Source: Achromobacter sp. UMC71 (GTDB lineage: Bacteria; Pseudomonadota; Gammaproteobacteria; Burkholderiales; Burkholderiaceae_B). From it: a stretch of 64,000 nt of DNA. Position numbers and translations under genes: made by a program. The stretch is from positions 25,038 to 89,037 of the forward strand of contig NZ_LZZT01000040.1 of NCBI RefSeq assembly GCF_014170305.1, given 5' to 3'. Under the pieces are notes generated by a model that saw only the letters and a list, made by a program, of their open reading frames with translations, was not told the origin of the DNA and searched no databases. This document shows positions 9,284-19,976 of the stretch, piece by piece (position 1 is the stretch's first letter; each line of letters opens with the position of its first letter).

Positions 9284-11035
9284 TTAAAACTCGAACATCA
9301 GCGTGGCGGCGAAGACCGTGCTTTGTGTCTTCAGGTTGTCGGGCTTTTTCAGGGGCCAGCCGGCGGACAGGTCGTAGCTGGCATTGATGTAAGGCATGGC
9401 GATGCGCCCGCGCAGGCCGGCGACGGCGCCGACCAGGGTGCGGCCGGTCAGGTACTGCGCGGACGGGCCGCCGACGCGGCCGGCGTCCAGGCCGGTGTAG
9501 AGTTGCTGGCCCAGCAGACCCGTCAACCCCTCCAAGTTCAACGACAGGTCGTTGCGCAGGGTCCAGCCGTCCTCGGCAGCCAGGGTCATTTGGCCGTCGA
9601 AACCGCGCACCGCGTAGCGGTTGCCGATGGTGAGGTAGTCAGCGGGCACGACAGGGGTCTTGGCGTGCTGGATCTGCCAGTTGGCCTGGTAGGCCATCTG
9701 CTGGCCCGCTACCTTGAACGGCAGGTACAGGCCGGCGTTGGCGTTCAGGATGGTGCTGCGCCCGTTCCAGTCGGGGTCGCCATAGACATAGCCGGACTGG
9801 TTCGAAAACTGCGGCAGGGTGCCGCGCACGCCGCCGCCGATGTCCAGCACCATCTGGTCGACGTAGTGACGATGGCCGTAGCTGAATTCATAGCCGACCA
9901 CGTCGCGCCGCTGCACTTCGATGTCGACGTCGTTGAGCGTGCTGTTGGCGCGCTTGCGCAGGAACTTGAGCACGGCGGTGCCCTTGTAGCTGGCGCCGCG
10001 ATACGGCACGACGGACACGCCGGCCTCAATCTGCTTGCTGGTGCCGCCGTAGACGATGGGCGCCTCGAAGCCGGCCACGGTCTGGCGGTAGCGCGATTTG
10101 CTGGCGCCGGCGAACAGGGTCCAGTAGCCGAAGGGGATGCTGTAGTTGATGGACGCGGCGCGCGAGCCGGCGTCGCTGTTGCGCAGGTCGGCGTTGCTGT
10201 TCCAGGACACGGACAGCTGGTCGTACAGGAACAGCGGCGAATCCAGCGTGAGCCCGGCGTTGACCTGGTTCTTGCCGGTGGCTTCCAGGCCGGCGTTGTC
10301 GCCGCCTACGTAGGCGTGCCAGCGCTTGCCGGTGCCGGGCTTGATGAGGATGTCGGACTCGCCCAGCTCGGGGCCGGGGGCCACGTCGATGCTGGCGTCG
10401 GCCTGGCCGGCCAGGCGGCGGATGTTTTCCAGGGCCTGGTCCAGGTCGCGCTGGTTGACGTTGCCGCCGGGGCCGGTGGGCAGGGCCATGCGCCACCAGC
10501 CGGGCGCACCGTCGCTTTTCACGCCGGCGATGCGGCCGGGCACGTAGCGCAGGGTCAGGGTGCCGCTAGCCAGCGATTGCTCGGGCACCAGCACGCGCGC
10601 GGTGATCAGGCCGCGGTCGATCAGCCGGGCCATCAGGTGCTCTTGCAGCAGGCGCAGGCCCTGGCCGCCGACGCAGTGGTCCCGCGCGGTTTCGCTGTCG
10701 CGGCGCAGCCAGCCGGGCGGCTCGGGGCCATCCCAGACGACCTGGCCGAGGGTGAAGCAGGGCGATTCGGCCGGGAAGGTCAGCGGCCCCTCGCCCGCCA
10801 CGGGTGCGGCGGGTGTGGACAGCACGTCCGGCCGCTCGGCGGCGCGGGCGCGCTGGGCGTCCAGTTCCTGTTCCTGGCGGCGTTGGATGTCGCTGGCGCG
10901 CGCGGCCGCCTGCGCTGGCGCGGTTTGCGCGGCCACGGGGAATGCACCGATGAAATAGGCCACCAATGCAACAGACAGCGACAGCCCGGGAAGGCGCCCC
11001 TGCCGGAGGCGGCTTCGCAGTGTGAACTTATGCAC
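9284..11035 (-). CDS. fhaC: FhaC/CdiB-type outer membrane TPS transporter
   Basis: This 583-aa protein of the ShlB/FhaC/HecB (Omp85-related) family would translocate the FhaB/CdiA protein across the outer membrane. It has a signal sequence (about 1-36, ending VAAQT), an N-terminal helix and linker rich in Arg and Gln, a cysteine pair in the first POTRA region (SPCF and DHCV), a second POTRA region around 150-230, and a C-terminal barrel. The family VRGF motif is in AVRGFDGQ (about 480), and the chain ends in Phe, as expected for a barrel recognised by BAM. The start is a GTG (GTG CAT AAG) with only weak ribosome-binding sequence. It is first in the fhaC-fhaB-immunity transcription unit. The 274-bp region upstream, shared with ung, must hold its promoter; I could not assign one with confidence. 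Confidence 0.93.
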   Translation of the reverse strand: MHKFTLRSRLRQGRLPGLSLSVALVAYFIGAFPVAAQTAPAQAAARASDIQRRQEQELDAQRARAAERPDVLSTPAAPVAGEGPLTFPAESPCFTLGQVVWDGPEPPGWLRRDSETARDHCVGGQGLRLLQEHLMARLIDRGLITARVLVPEQSLASGTLTLRYVPGRIAGVKSDGAPGWWRMALPTGPGGNVNQRDLDQALENIRRLAGQADASIDVAPGPELGESDILIKPGTGKRWHAYVGGDNAGLEATGKNQVNAGLTLDSPLFLYDQLSVSWNSNADLRNSDAGSRAASINYSIPFGYWTLFAGASKSRYRQTVAGFEAPIVYGGTSKQIEAGVSVVPYRGASYKGTAVLKFLRKRANSTLNDVDIEVQRRDVVGYEFSYGHRHYVDQMVLDIGGGVRGTLPQFSNQSGYVYGDPDWNGRSTILNANAGLYLPFKVAGQQMAYQANWQIQHAKTPVVPADYLTIGNRYAVRGFDGQMTLAAEDGWTLRNDLSLNLEGLTGLLGQQLYTGLDAGRVGGPSAQYLTGRTLVGAVAGLRGRIAMPYINASYDLSAGWPLKKPDNLKTQSTVFAATLMFEF

Positions 11036-11309
11036 TTGTTTCTTATTGAAATGACTAGTTTCTCCCTATAACGGAAGAGACTCGGACTAATTAAGCGCAA
11101 ATCTCAATTTATGCCGTTTGTTGACGAATGATCCGGCATACATTGGCGACAACGCCCCCCATAGCGATACATGTTTCGTAACAGATAACCGTTCCCCGAT
11201 AACTTAACGAGAAATTGGGGCTGCATCTATGGGAAGAGTCTGAGATTTCCCTGGCCGTCCAAGCCGGTCTGCCTGTATCGGCCTGCCGCGCTATGCCAAA
11301 ATCGCGCCC

Positions 11310-12071
11310 ATGCCGACCGACAACCGCCTGCTCCCCTCCGCCCTCGCCGCCCAGACGGCACAATTGCCCGCCGCCTGGCAGGCCGCGCTACGCGCCCCCC
11401 GCGTGGCCGACGCCCTGCGCGCCGTGACCGCCCACGTGGAAAAGCGGCTGGCCGAAGGCGCGGTGGTGTATCCGGCCACGCCGTTTCGGGCGCTGCACGG
11501 GCTGGCGCCGTCGGATGTACGGGTGGTGATCCTGGGGCAGGACCCCTATCACGGGCCCGGCCAGGCGCAGGGGCTGGCGTTTTCGGTGCCGGACGACTGC
11601 AAGCGCCCGCCCAGCTTGCGCAACATCTTCAATGAGATCGCCCAGGAATACCCCGGTACGGCGCTGCCCGCCGGCAACGACCTGAGCCCCTGGGCCGACC
11701 AGGGCGTGCTGCTGCTCAATACCGCATTGACAGTGGAAGACGGCCAGCCGGCATCCCATGCCAAGCGCGGCTGGGAAACCGTGACCGATGCGCTGATCGC
11801 GCGGGTGGCGCAGGACCCCTCGCCCAAGGCATTCCTGCTATGGGGCGCCCATGCCCAGGCCAAGCAGGCGTTGCTTCCCAGCAACAGCGGCCATCTGGTG
11901 CTGATGTCCAATCACCCCTCGCCGCTTTCCGCCCGGCGCCCCCCGGTTCCCTTCCTGGGTTGCGGGCACTTTCTGGCGACCAACCGCTGGCTGGTCGACC
12001 AAGGGAAAAACCCTATTGATTGGGCGCTGGACAAAAAAATAATTCCCATGCAGGGCGAATTCGGGTTATGA
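11310..12071 (+). CDS. ung: Uracil-DNA glycosylase, family 1
   Basis: This 253-aa enzyme removes uracil from DNA as the first step of base excision repair. The water-activating motif GQDPYHGPGQ is at residues 77-86 with catalytic Asp78, the LLLNTALTV uracil-pocket segment lies near 136, and the HPSPLS loop carries His202. Length and motif order match the family. It is transcribed away from fhaC. The ATG at 11310 gives a normal N-terminus (MPTDNRLLPSALA). It appears monocistronic, followed by a 277-bp gap before the helicase gene. Confidence 0.97.
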   Translation: MPTDNRLLPSALAAQTAQLPAAWQAALRAPRVADALRAVTAHVEKRLAEGAVVYPATPFRALHGLAPSDVRVVILGQDPYHGPGQAQGLAFSVPDDCKRPPSLRNIFNEIAQEYPGTALPAGNDLSPWADQGVLLLNTALTVEDGQPASHAKRGWETVTDALIARVAQDPSPKAFLLWGAHAQAKQALLPSNSGHLVLMSNHPSPLSARRPPVPFLGCGHFLATNRWLVDQGKNPIDWALDKKIIPMQGEFGL

Positions 12072-12348
12072 TCGCCGCACTGCACAAAACGAGTTCGGCA
12101 TTTACCGCCTTGATTTAGCGGAAGTTTTAGCAGTCTGCCGGGCAACCAAGCCCAGCCCCATGCCGAACATCATCGATTCCTGACCTCCTTTCCTTTCGCC
12201 CTGCGTTCCAAGCAGTATCAAGAGAACGCGCCACGCGCACGGTTGATTCGGTCGGCACGATGCTCCATCAACCGTCGCCTGGATCCGGCCGCCTAATCCC
12301 CTGGCCCGACCAAGCACTGCGTCGCATTTTTCGCGGCAAGGGAAAGTA
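12072..12348 (+). other. Leader region in front of rhlE
   Basis: No gene is visible in these 277 bases. TTCGGCAT (12094-12101) and ATGCCGAA (12160-12167) could pair across a 58-nt interval, and the helicase start is preceded by AAGGGAAAG. A long structured 5' leader would fit a cold-responsive helicase gene, but no promoter or named cold-shock element could be assigned. Confidence 0.35.
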
Positions 12349-14136
<1,788 letters not shown>

Positions 14137-14188
14137 GCCCCGAACGGCGCATTGACCGGGCCGGCCTCCGGCCCGTCAATTCCCCCAA

Positions 14189-14221
14189 GCAAACCCCGCG
14201 CCTGTCGCGGGGTTTGTTTTT
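14189..14221 (+). terminator. Intrinsic terminator of rhlE
   Basis: AAACCCCGCG and CGCGGGGTTT form a 10-bp stem with a 5-nt loop at 14189-14213, followed by GTTTTTT. Confidence 0.92.
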
Positions 14222-14259
14222 TGGGAAAATGCTTGCTTACCGACGATCCGTTTCCCGAC

Positions 14260-15447
14260 ATGCAACGCCCCGCCCCAGCCAATCTGCCCCCGCTCTCTTC
14301 AGCCGCCCAGGCGCACAGCGATGCCGCCAGCGCCCATCTGCGCGCCGCGATCGCCGCCGCGTCGGGCTGGCTGCCGTTTGATCACTGGATGGCGGAAGCG
14401 CTGTACGCCCCCGGGCTGGGCTATTACGCGGCAGGCAACGTCAAGCTGGCCGAACCGGATGCCGATGGCCGCACGCCCGCCGGCGACTTCGTCACCGCGC
14501 CGCAATTGACGCCGCTGTTTGCCCGCACGCTGGCGCGCCAGGCCGCCCAGGTGCTGCGCCAGACCGGCACGCACACGGTGCTGGAGTTCGGCGCCGGCAC
14601 CGGCGCGCTGGCCGAAGGCGTGCTGCGCGAGCTGGACGCGCTGGGGTTGGCGGATACGCAATACCTGATTCTGGAAGTCTCGGCCGACCTGCGGGCGCGC
14701 CAGGCCGAACGGTTGGCGCCGTTCGGCGCGCGCGTGCAATGGCTCGATGCGCTGCCGCAACGCTTTCGCGGCTGCGTGCTGGCCAACGAGGTGCTGGACG
14801 CCATGCCCGTGTCGCTGTTTACCTGGAGCGCCGACGGCAAGGTGCTGGAGCGCGGCGTGGCCGTGGATGCGGAGCAGGGCTTCGCCTGGGAAGACCGCCC
14901 CGCCTCGCCTCGCCTGGCCGCCGCGGTGGCAGCGCGCATGCCAGCGCTGCCCGGCTACGTGTCCGAAATCAATCTACAGGGCGAAGCCTGGATCGATGCG
15001 ATGGGCGCCTGGCTGGAGCACGGCGCGGCGCTGCTGGTGGACTACGGTTTTCCGCGCAGCGAGTACTACCACCCGCAACGCGCCGGCGGCACGCTGATGT
15101 GCCACCTGCGCCACCACGCGCACGGCGACCCGTTCACCGCCCCCGGGCTGCAGGACATCACGGCGCACGTGGACTTCACCGCCATGGCCGATGCGGCGCT
15201 GGCGGCTGGGCTGCAGGTGCTGGGCTACACATCGCAGGCGCGCTTCCTGATGAACGCGGGCCTGATGGAACTGCTGGCGCAGCTGGACCCCAGCGATGCG
15301 CAAGCCTATGCGCAGGCGGTGGCGCCGGTGCAAAAGCTGTTGTCCGAAGCCGAGATGGGCGAGTTGTTCAAGGTGCTGGCCGTGGGCCGGGGCATGACGG
15401 AACCGCTGCTTGGCTTTGCCCGTGGCGACAGGCTGGGCAAGCTGTAG
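14260..15447 (+). CDS. MidA/NDUFAF7-family SAM-dependent methyltransferase (COG1565)
   Basis: This 395-aa protein has the AdoMet motif LEFGAGTGALAEGVL (about residues 107-121) and the family motif NEVLDAMPVSLF (about 177). The eukaryotic relative NDUFAF7/MidA methylates an arginine of a complex I subunit; the bacterial substrate is not established. I chose ATG 14260 because the in-frame alternative upstream would begin before the rhlE terminator and encode non-family residues. It converges on the cca gene after a 33-bp gap. Confidence 0.9.
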   Translation: MQRPAPANLPPLSSAAQAHSDAASAHLRAAIAAASGWLPFDHWMAEALYAPGLGYYAAGNVKLAEPDADGRTPAGDFVTAPQLTPLFARTLARQAAQVLRQTGTHTVLEFGAGTGALAEGVLRELDALGLADTQYLILEVSADLRARQAERLAPFGARVQWLDALPQRFRGCVLANEVLDAMPVSLFTWSADGKVLERGVAVDAEQGFAWEDRPASPRLAAAVAARMPALPGYVSEINLQGEAWIDAMGAWLEHGAALLVDYGFPRSEYYHPQRAGGTLMCHLRHHAHGDPFTAPGLQDITAHVDFTAMADAALAAGLQVLGYTSQARFLMNAGLMELLAQLDPSDAQAYAQAVAPVQKLLSEAEMGELFKVLAVGRGMTEPLLGFARGDRLGKL

Positions 15448-15480
15448 CGCCTGGCTGCGGCAACGGCAAGACGCCGCCAG

Positions 15481-16584
15481 TCACCCCGCGCGCAGGCACT
15501 GCAAGCGCGCATCGCGCACGCTTTGTTTAATGCGCGCCGGATCACCGGCGCAGGCGCGCGCAATGGCGCCGGCATCCACGCCGCGCACCGCATTCACCCG
15601 CAGCCGCCAGGCATCGCGGTCCACGGGCCGCAGCACCGACACGGTATCCAGCAGATCGAAAAAGCGCTCGGGCTTGCGCAGCGCATCCGCGCGTTCGATC
15701 AAGGCCAGTTGCGCATCGGCGGCATCGCCCTCGGGCACGTCTATGGCATCCAGGCCCGCCAGCATCTCGGGCAGCAAGCGCGCGTAGTCGTTGCATTCGG
15801 CAGGCACGCGCATGCGCCGGCCCAGCGCCTCGCGGTCGGGCGACAGCCGGCACAGCAAGGCGTAGCGGCCCGGCAGCGACAGGCCCAGCCCGGCGGCACG
15901 ATCGATGTCTGCGCCCGTGGTGTCCGATGCAAGCAGTTCGGGCATCACGCGCGCCAGCGCGCCGGACTGGTGCAGCACGTCGAGCATGCGCGACGGTGCG
16001 GCGGCCATCAAGCCGCGTGACAGTTCCTTCCAGACGCGTTCGGCCACCAGGGCATCGGCCTCGCCGGCCTGGACCATGCGGCGGCACAGGTCCAGGGTTT
16101 CAGGGGCCACGCGAAAATCGGTAAAGCGCGCGGCGAAGCGGGCCAGGCGCAGGATGCGCACGGGGTCTTCTTCAAAGGCTTCGCCCACGTGTCGGAACAC
16201 GCGCGCCTGCACGTCGGCCGCGCCGCCCAGGGGGTCGACCAGCCCGCCCTCCGGCAACTGCGCGATGGCGTTGACCGTCAGGTCGCGGCGGCGCAGGTCT
16301 TCTTCGAGCGTGACGTCGGCCCCGGTGTAGAAGGTAAAGCCCTTGTAGCCGCGGCCCGACTTGCGTTCGGTGCGCGCCAGCGCGTATTCCTCTTTGGTGA
16401 CCGGGTGCAGGAACACCGGGAAGTCGCCGCCCACCGGGATGAAACCGCGCCGCGCCATGTCTTCGGGCGTGGCGCCGACCACCACCCAGTCATGGTCGCC
16501 CGGCGTCAGGCCGAGCAGCGCGTCGCGCACCGCCCCGCCCACGATATAGACCTGCAACCCTTGCGTTGCCCTGTCCTGCGTCAT
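15481..16584 (-). CDS. cca: CCA tRNA nucleotidyltransferase lacking the HD domain
   Basis: This 367-aa enzyme adds or repairs the 3'-CCA of tRNAs. The head and neck domains are clear: [14 protein letters not shown] near the N-terminus, [31 protein letters not shown] and [16 protein letters not shown] match the E. coli Cca family closely. The C-terminal HD phosphohydrolase part of the E. coli enzyme is missing. After WKELSRGLM the sequence passes directly to a short tail without a paired His-Asp metal site, so phosphatase and phosphodiesterase activity are not expected. The ATG (16582-16584) overlaps the slt stop as ATGA. A longer in-frame extension upstream would overlap slt and is not credible. 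Confidence 0.94.
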   Translation of the reverse strand: MTQDRATQGLQVYIVGGAVRDALLGLTPGDHDWVVVGATPEDMARRGFIPVGGDFPVFLHPVTKEEYALARTERKSGRGYKGFTFYTGADVTLEEDLRRRDLTVNAIAQLPEGGLVDPLGGAADVQARVFRHVGEAFEEDPVRILRLARFAARFTDFRVAPETLDLCRRMVQAGEADALVAERVWKELSRGLMAAAPSRMLDVLHQSGALARVMPELLASDTTGADIDRAAGLGLSLPGRYALLCRLSPDREALGRRMRVPAECNDYARLLPEMLAGLDAIDVPEGDAADAQLALIERADALRKPERFFDLLDTVSVLRPVDRDAWRLRVNAVRGVDAGAIARACAGDPARIKQSVRDARLQCLRAG

Positions 16585-18722
16585 GGCAAGTTGGTGGTTT
16601 CCGCACCCAGCGGCACGATGTTGCCCAGGCGCTCTTTCAGGGACTGCGGCTGGCCGGTGAACATGGCGGCGTAGTAGACGGAGTTGGACATCACGTTCTT
16701 GACGTAGGTGCGGGTTTCGTTGAACGGGATGGTCTCGGCGAAGATCGCGCCTTCGACGGGATGCGTGAAGGTCGAACGCCAGTTGTGCGGACGGCGCGGC
16801 CCGGCGTTGTAGCCGGCGCTGGCCAGCATCTGCGAGCCATTCAGGTCGCGCAGCACCATGTTCAGGTAGTTGGTGCCCAGCTCGGTGTTGGTGTCGAAAT
16901 CGTTGACGCTGTCGGGCGTGAAGTTGCTCATGCCGATCTTGCCGGCAACCCATTTGGCCGTGGCGGGCATCAGCTGCATCAGGCCCGAGGCGCCCACGTG
17001 CGACCGCGCATCCATGATGAAGCGGGATTCCTGGCGGATCAGGCCGTAGACCCAGGCCGGGTCCAGCGCGATGGCGTTGGCCTTGGCGGTAACGCGGCCT
17101 TCGAACGGCGCGATGAAGCGCTGGCTGAAGTCGAATTCCTTTTCGGTACGGTCAGACGTGTTGACCACGCGGTCGTAGATGTTTTCAGCGCGGGCCAATT
17201 CGGCGGCGGCGATCAGTTGGCGGTCGGTCATGCCGCGCAGCGCGAAGTTCCATTCGGGCACGGCTTCCTGGCGCCAGCCCAGGCGGAACAGTTGCACGGC
17301 GCGCCGCAGGCCGGGGTTGGCGCGGGCTTCGGCGATTTCGCGGTCGCTGATGGGCGCGGGACGCGGCGGCACGGTGATGCGCCGGCCGAGTTCCTCGGCG
17401 GATAGCTGGCCGTAGAAATCGAAGCGGTCGGCAATGCTGGCATAGGCGGCGTTGGCCTGCTCGCGGCGGCCGGTTGCGGCCAGGCCGCGCGCCTTCCAGT
17501 AGACCCAGGACGGATCCGCCTGCTGCGCGGCGGGCATCTGGTCGATGGACTCGATGACCCACTTCCAGTCGATCTTGGGTTGGCGCAGCGCGGCGCGCAC
17601 CTTCCAGCCGGCGTTGTAGTCCGTCATACGGATGTGGCCGGCCTCGTGGTACCAGTCGTCGGCGCGGCTATCCAGGTTGAGCGCGGCGACCAGGGCGTAC
17701 TGGCCGCGGATCCAGGCCAGGTTCGACTTGGCCATGGACTTGGCCCATTCGCGCCGCAGATAGGAATCGGCGACGTTGATGTCGGAACGCGCCAGGCGCG
17801 CCAGCGCGATGGTGACCAGTTCTTTTTCGTTGCGGCCCACGGGCAGGCGGTCTTGCCGCGTCAGCCAGCGCATCGGGTCCTTGATGAGGACGTCGTAGGT
17901 TTTCTGGTCGCGCGGCTCGAACATGTACTGCACGAACTTGCGGGCATCGGTGGTCTTGTTGGCCTCGATGGCGTCGCGCAGTTGGGGTTCGAGCTCATCC
18001 CAGCCCAGGATGCGATCGGCGACCAGCTGGTCATACAGGGCCCAGCAGGCGCCGCCCGGCGCGAACGCGGCGATGGCCTGCGCGGCCGTGGCGCGCTGGC
18101 CGGTCATGTGCTTGGCGTCCAGGATGGCGCATTCGACCTGGGCGTTGGTGTTCTTGACGGGCGCGAGCTTGCGCACGGTTTCGAAGTCGCCGCTGCGCGC
18201 CGCGGCCAGCAGCCAGTCGGCGCGCAGCCGGTCGGCCAGGTAGGCATCGGGATTGGCGCTGATGAACTTCTGCAGATCGGCGTTGGGCCGCCCGCCCGCG
18301 GGGGGGGTCCAGAGCTGATAGCGCAACAGCCAGTATTCGGGGTACATGCCCAGCGGATCGGGCTTGGCTTGCGGCACCAGGGCGCCGAGCACCGACCACT
18401 GCTTGCGGTTCATGGCTTCGCGCGCGGCCACCACGGCGGCCAGCGCCGGCGTGTCAGCGGTGGGCGGCAGGCCGGCCAGCACGGCCGGTGGCACGGCAAT
18501 GGCCGGCTGCGGCGCTTGCACTGCGGGCTGGGGCTGTGGATTGACGGCGGCGCTGCGCTGCTGGGCGTCGACCGGCGCACAGGCGGCGGTGAACAGGGCC
18601 AACAGCGGCAACCAGCGGCGCAGGCCATGGCGGGCATCGCTGGACTGCGGGGATTTCCCGGCGGTTTTCTGATACCGTCCGGAGTGCGAGGCCGTGGCCA
18701 TGTCGTTGCGCAAGTGCTTCAT
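16581..18722 (-). CDS. slt: Soluble lytic murein transglycosylase, Slt70 family
   Basis: This 713-aa periplasmic enzyme cleaves the MurNAc-GlcNAc bond of peptidoglycan to yield 1,6-anhydro ends. A hydrophobic export segment ending LFTAAC (weak lipobox) lies near residues 40-48, followed by a Pro/Gln linker, a long alpha-superhelical region, and the catalytic domain. The catalytic Glu is in GLIRQESRF (about 563), followed by [13 protein letters not shown] and SAGYNAGP. I start at the ATG at 18720-18722 (MKHLRND). A TTG 36 bases upstream and an ATG 21 bases downstream are possible alternatives. It is translationally coupled to cca. Confidence 0.93.
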   Translation of the reverse strand: MKHLRNDMATASHSGRYQKTAGKSPQSSDARHGLRRWLPLLALFTAACAPVDAQQRSAAVNPQPQPAVQAPQPAIAVPPAVLAGLPPTADTPALAAVVAAREAMNRKQWSVLGALVPQAKPDPLGMYPEYWLLRYQLWTPPAGGRPNADLQKFISANPDAYLADRLRADWLLAAARSGDFETVRKLAPVKNTNAQVECAILDAKHMTGQRATAAQAIAAFAPGGACWALYDQLVADRILGWDELEPQLRDAIEANKTTDARKFVQYMFEPRDQKTYDVLIKDPMRWLTRQDRLPVGRNEKELVTIALARLARSDINVADSYLRREWAKSMAKSNLAWIRGQYALVAALNLDSRADDWYHEAGHIRMTDYNAGWKVRAALRQPKIDWKWVIESIDQMPAAQQADPSWVYWKARGLAATGRREQANAAYASIADRFDFYGQLSAEELGRRITVPPRPAPISDREIAEARANPGLRRAVQLFRLGWRQEAVPEWNFALRGMTDRQLIAAAELARAENIYDRVVNTSDRTEKEFDFSQRFIAPFEGRVTAKANAIALDPAWVYGLIRQESRFIMDARSHVGASGLMQLMPATAKWVAGKIGMSNFTPDSVNDFDTNTELGTNYLNMVLRDLNGSQMLASAGYNAGPRRPHNWRSTFTHPVEGAIFAETIPFNETRTYVKNVMSNSVYYAAMFTGQPQSLKERLGNIVPLGAETTNLP

Positions 18723-18870
18723 GCGCCGGCCTTGCTCGCGGCTTGAGGGTCTGCGCAATGGTGCGCGCTGCTGTTGGCGCGGTGGTTGGCGCGGTGGTTC
18801 CCACGGTTATTCGCGTTGTTGTTGATCCGCATTGTCGCCTTCATTTTTTCACCCCTGTTACAGCTACCGC

Positions 18871-19545
18871 ATGACTACGCAAAATACTCCAGAGGATACC
18901 GCAGTCCAGCTACGCACGCGATTGCGGAAATTGCGTGCCGAACTGCCTGAAGACCAACGCAGCCGCGGCGGTTTGCTGATGCGCGCGCGCCTGTTCACCT
19001 GGCTCAATGTGGCCCGCGACGAAGCCGTGCGCGCCGGCCGCCCGGCGCCCGCCACCGTGGCCGCCTTCTGGCCCATGCAGGACGAGCCCGACCTGCGTCC
19101 GCTGCTCGAGCAATGGATCGACAACGGCGTCACCGTCGCGCTGCCGGTGGTGCGTGAACGCAACGCTCCCCTGGTCTTCCTGCCCTGGACCCCCGACGCC
19201 GAACTGCGCGCCGGCCCCTATGGCATCCAGGAACCCGTCCACGGCGCCGAAGTGCTGCCCGACGTGCTGCTGGTGCCCACGCTGGGCTACACCGAATCCG
19301 GCGACCGCCTGGGCTATGGCGGCGGCTATTACGACCGCACCCTGGCGGCGTTGCGCGATCGCGGCCATGCCTTCACCACCATCGGCGTGGCCTGGAGCTG
19401 CGGCGAGCTGGATCCCGGCTACCTGCCGGCCGCCCACGATTTCCGGCTGGACGCGGTGATCACGCCGGACGGCTGGGTGCCGCATGCCCCGCAACAAGCG
19501 CCCGGCCAGGGCGGCGCCACGCTGCATACCTACACGCTGCGCTGA
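18871..19545 (+). CDS. 5-formyltetrahydrofolate cyclo-ligase
   Basis: This 224-aa cytosolic enzyme converts 5-formyl-THF and ATP to 5,10-methenyl-THF. Recognisable elements are the basic N-terminal helix (LRTRLRKLRAELP), PVVRERNAPLVFLPW, and the nucleotide/folate motif GYGGGYYDRTLA. ATG 18871 (MTTQNTPED) gives the usual length; an in-frame TTG 39 bases upstream is less likely. The gene diverges from slt across 148 bp. In many proteobacteria 6S RNA lies just upstream, but I see no 6S-like sequence here. Confidence 0.92.
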   Translation: MTTQNTPEDTAVQLRTRLRKLRAELPEDQRSRGGLLMRARLFTWLNVARDEAVRAGRPAPATVAAFWPMQDEPDLRPLLEQWIDNGVTVALPVVRERNAPLVFLPWTPDAELRAGPYGIQEPVHGAEVLPDVLLVPTLGYTESGDRLGYGGGYYDRTLAALRDRGHAFTTIGVAWSCGELDPGYLPAAHDFRLDAVITPDGWVPHAPQQAPGQGGATLHTYTLR

Positions 19546-19568
19546 CGCACCGGTTTCGCCCCAAGGCT

Positions 19569-19585
19569 TGCACCAATGTGGTGCA
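19569..19585. promoter_or_regulatory. NtrC-consensus palindrome
   Basis: TGCACCAATGTGGTGCA matches the NtrC consensus TGCACC-N5-GGTGCA at every specified base. It is the core of a longer inverted repeat (13-bp arms 19563-19575 and 19579-19591, 3-nt spacer). Because it begins 18 bp after the cyclo-ligase stop it could also fold as a terminator hairpin, but no T-tract follows. Confidence 0.65.
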
Positions 19586-19881
19586 AGCCTTATGATCAGT
19601 CCCTTATATTCACGGCTGCCGCCTGGCGCGGCGCTCCGGCGGGACGACGCCCGCAGTTTTCCCGCGCGGCCCCGTTATCGAGCCGTCCATCCTGGATCGC
19701 AGCTGCGGCACCAAGCCGTGCCGCGGCCGCCATTGCCCCGGCCTGAAGGCGTTTTCTCTTCCGGCCGCGCCCATCGCCCCATTCCCGCCCCGGCCGGCAC
19801 CTAGCGTTCACCCGGGGCTAGCCATATGACGCCTGGCGGAGGATATTCTTCCCAAGGGCGGCCCCGTTTGTCCGCGCAAAG

Positions 19882-19898
19882 CTGGCATGCGGGTTGCT
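19882..19898 (+). promoter_or_regulatory. Sigma-54 (RpoN) promoter
   Basis: CTGGCATGCGGGTTGCT fits the consensus YTGGCACG-N4-TTGCW with one mismatch (CATG for CACG). The invariant GG (19884-19885) and GC (19896-19897) are separated by exactly 10 bp. Transcription would start near 19909, about 70 nt before the ATP-grasp ATG. Confidence 0.8.
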
Positions 19899-19976
19899 TA
19901 TTCATCCAGGCCGGCCACGCATGGCCGGATAGCGGCCGCGCCCAAGCCGGCCGTCAGCATCTGCAACGGAGGAGCC

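Larger units (their letters stand above)
19546..19976 (+). other. 431-bp regulatory region of the Anbu operon
   Basis: No credible gene lies here. It holds the NtrC-consensus palindrome at 19569-19585 and the sigma-54 promoter at 19882-19898, and ends with the ribosome-binding site GGAGGAG at 19968-19974. A second palindrome, GCGGCAC-N6-GTGCCGC (19705-19724), has the wrong half-site spacing for NtrC. The 300-bp interval between palindrome and promoter is long but within reach of DNA looping, with or without IHF. Confidence 0.6.

Noticed and set aside
11109..11363. 84-codon minus-strand open frame between fhaC and ung
   Set aside because: It overlaps the start of ung, has no ribosome-binding site and no recognisable family.
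18723..18870. 6S RNA upstream of the 5-formyl-THF cyclo-ligase gene
   Set aside because: The gap is only 148 bp and no 6S-like closing stem or central bubble is recognisable.
19705..19724. Second NtrC site (GCGGCAC-N6-GTGCCGC)
   Set aside because: The half-site spacing is one base short of the NtrC consensus and the outer bases do not fit.
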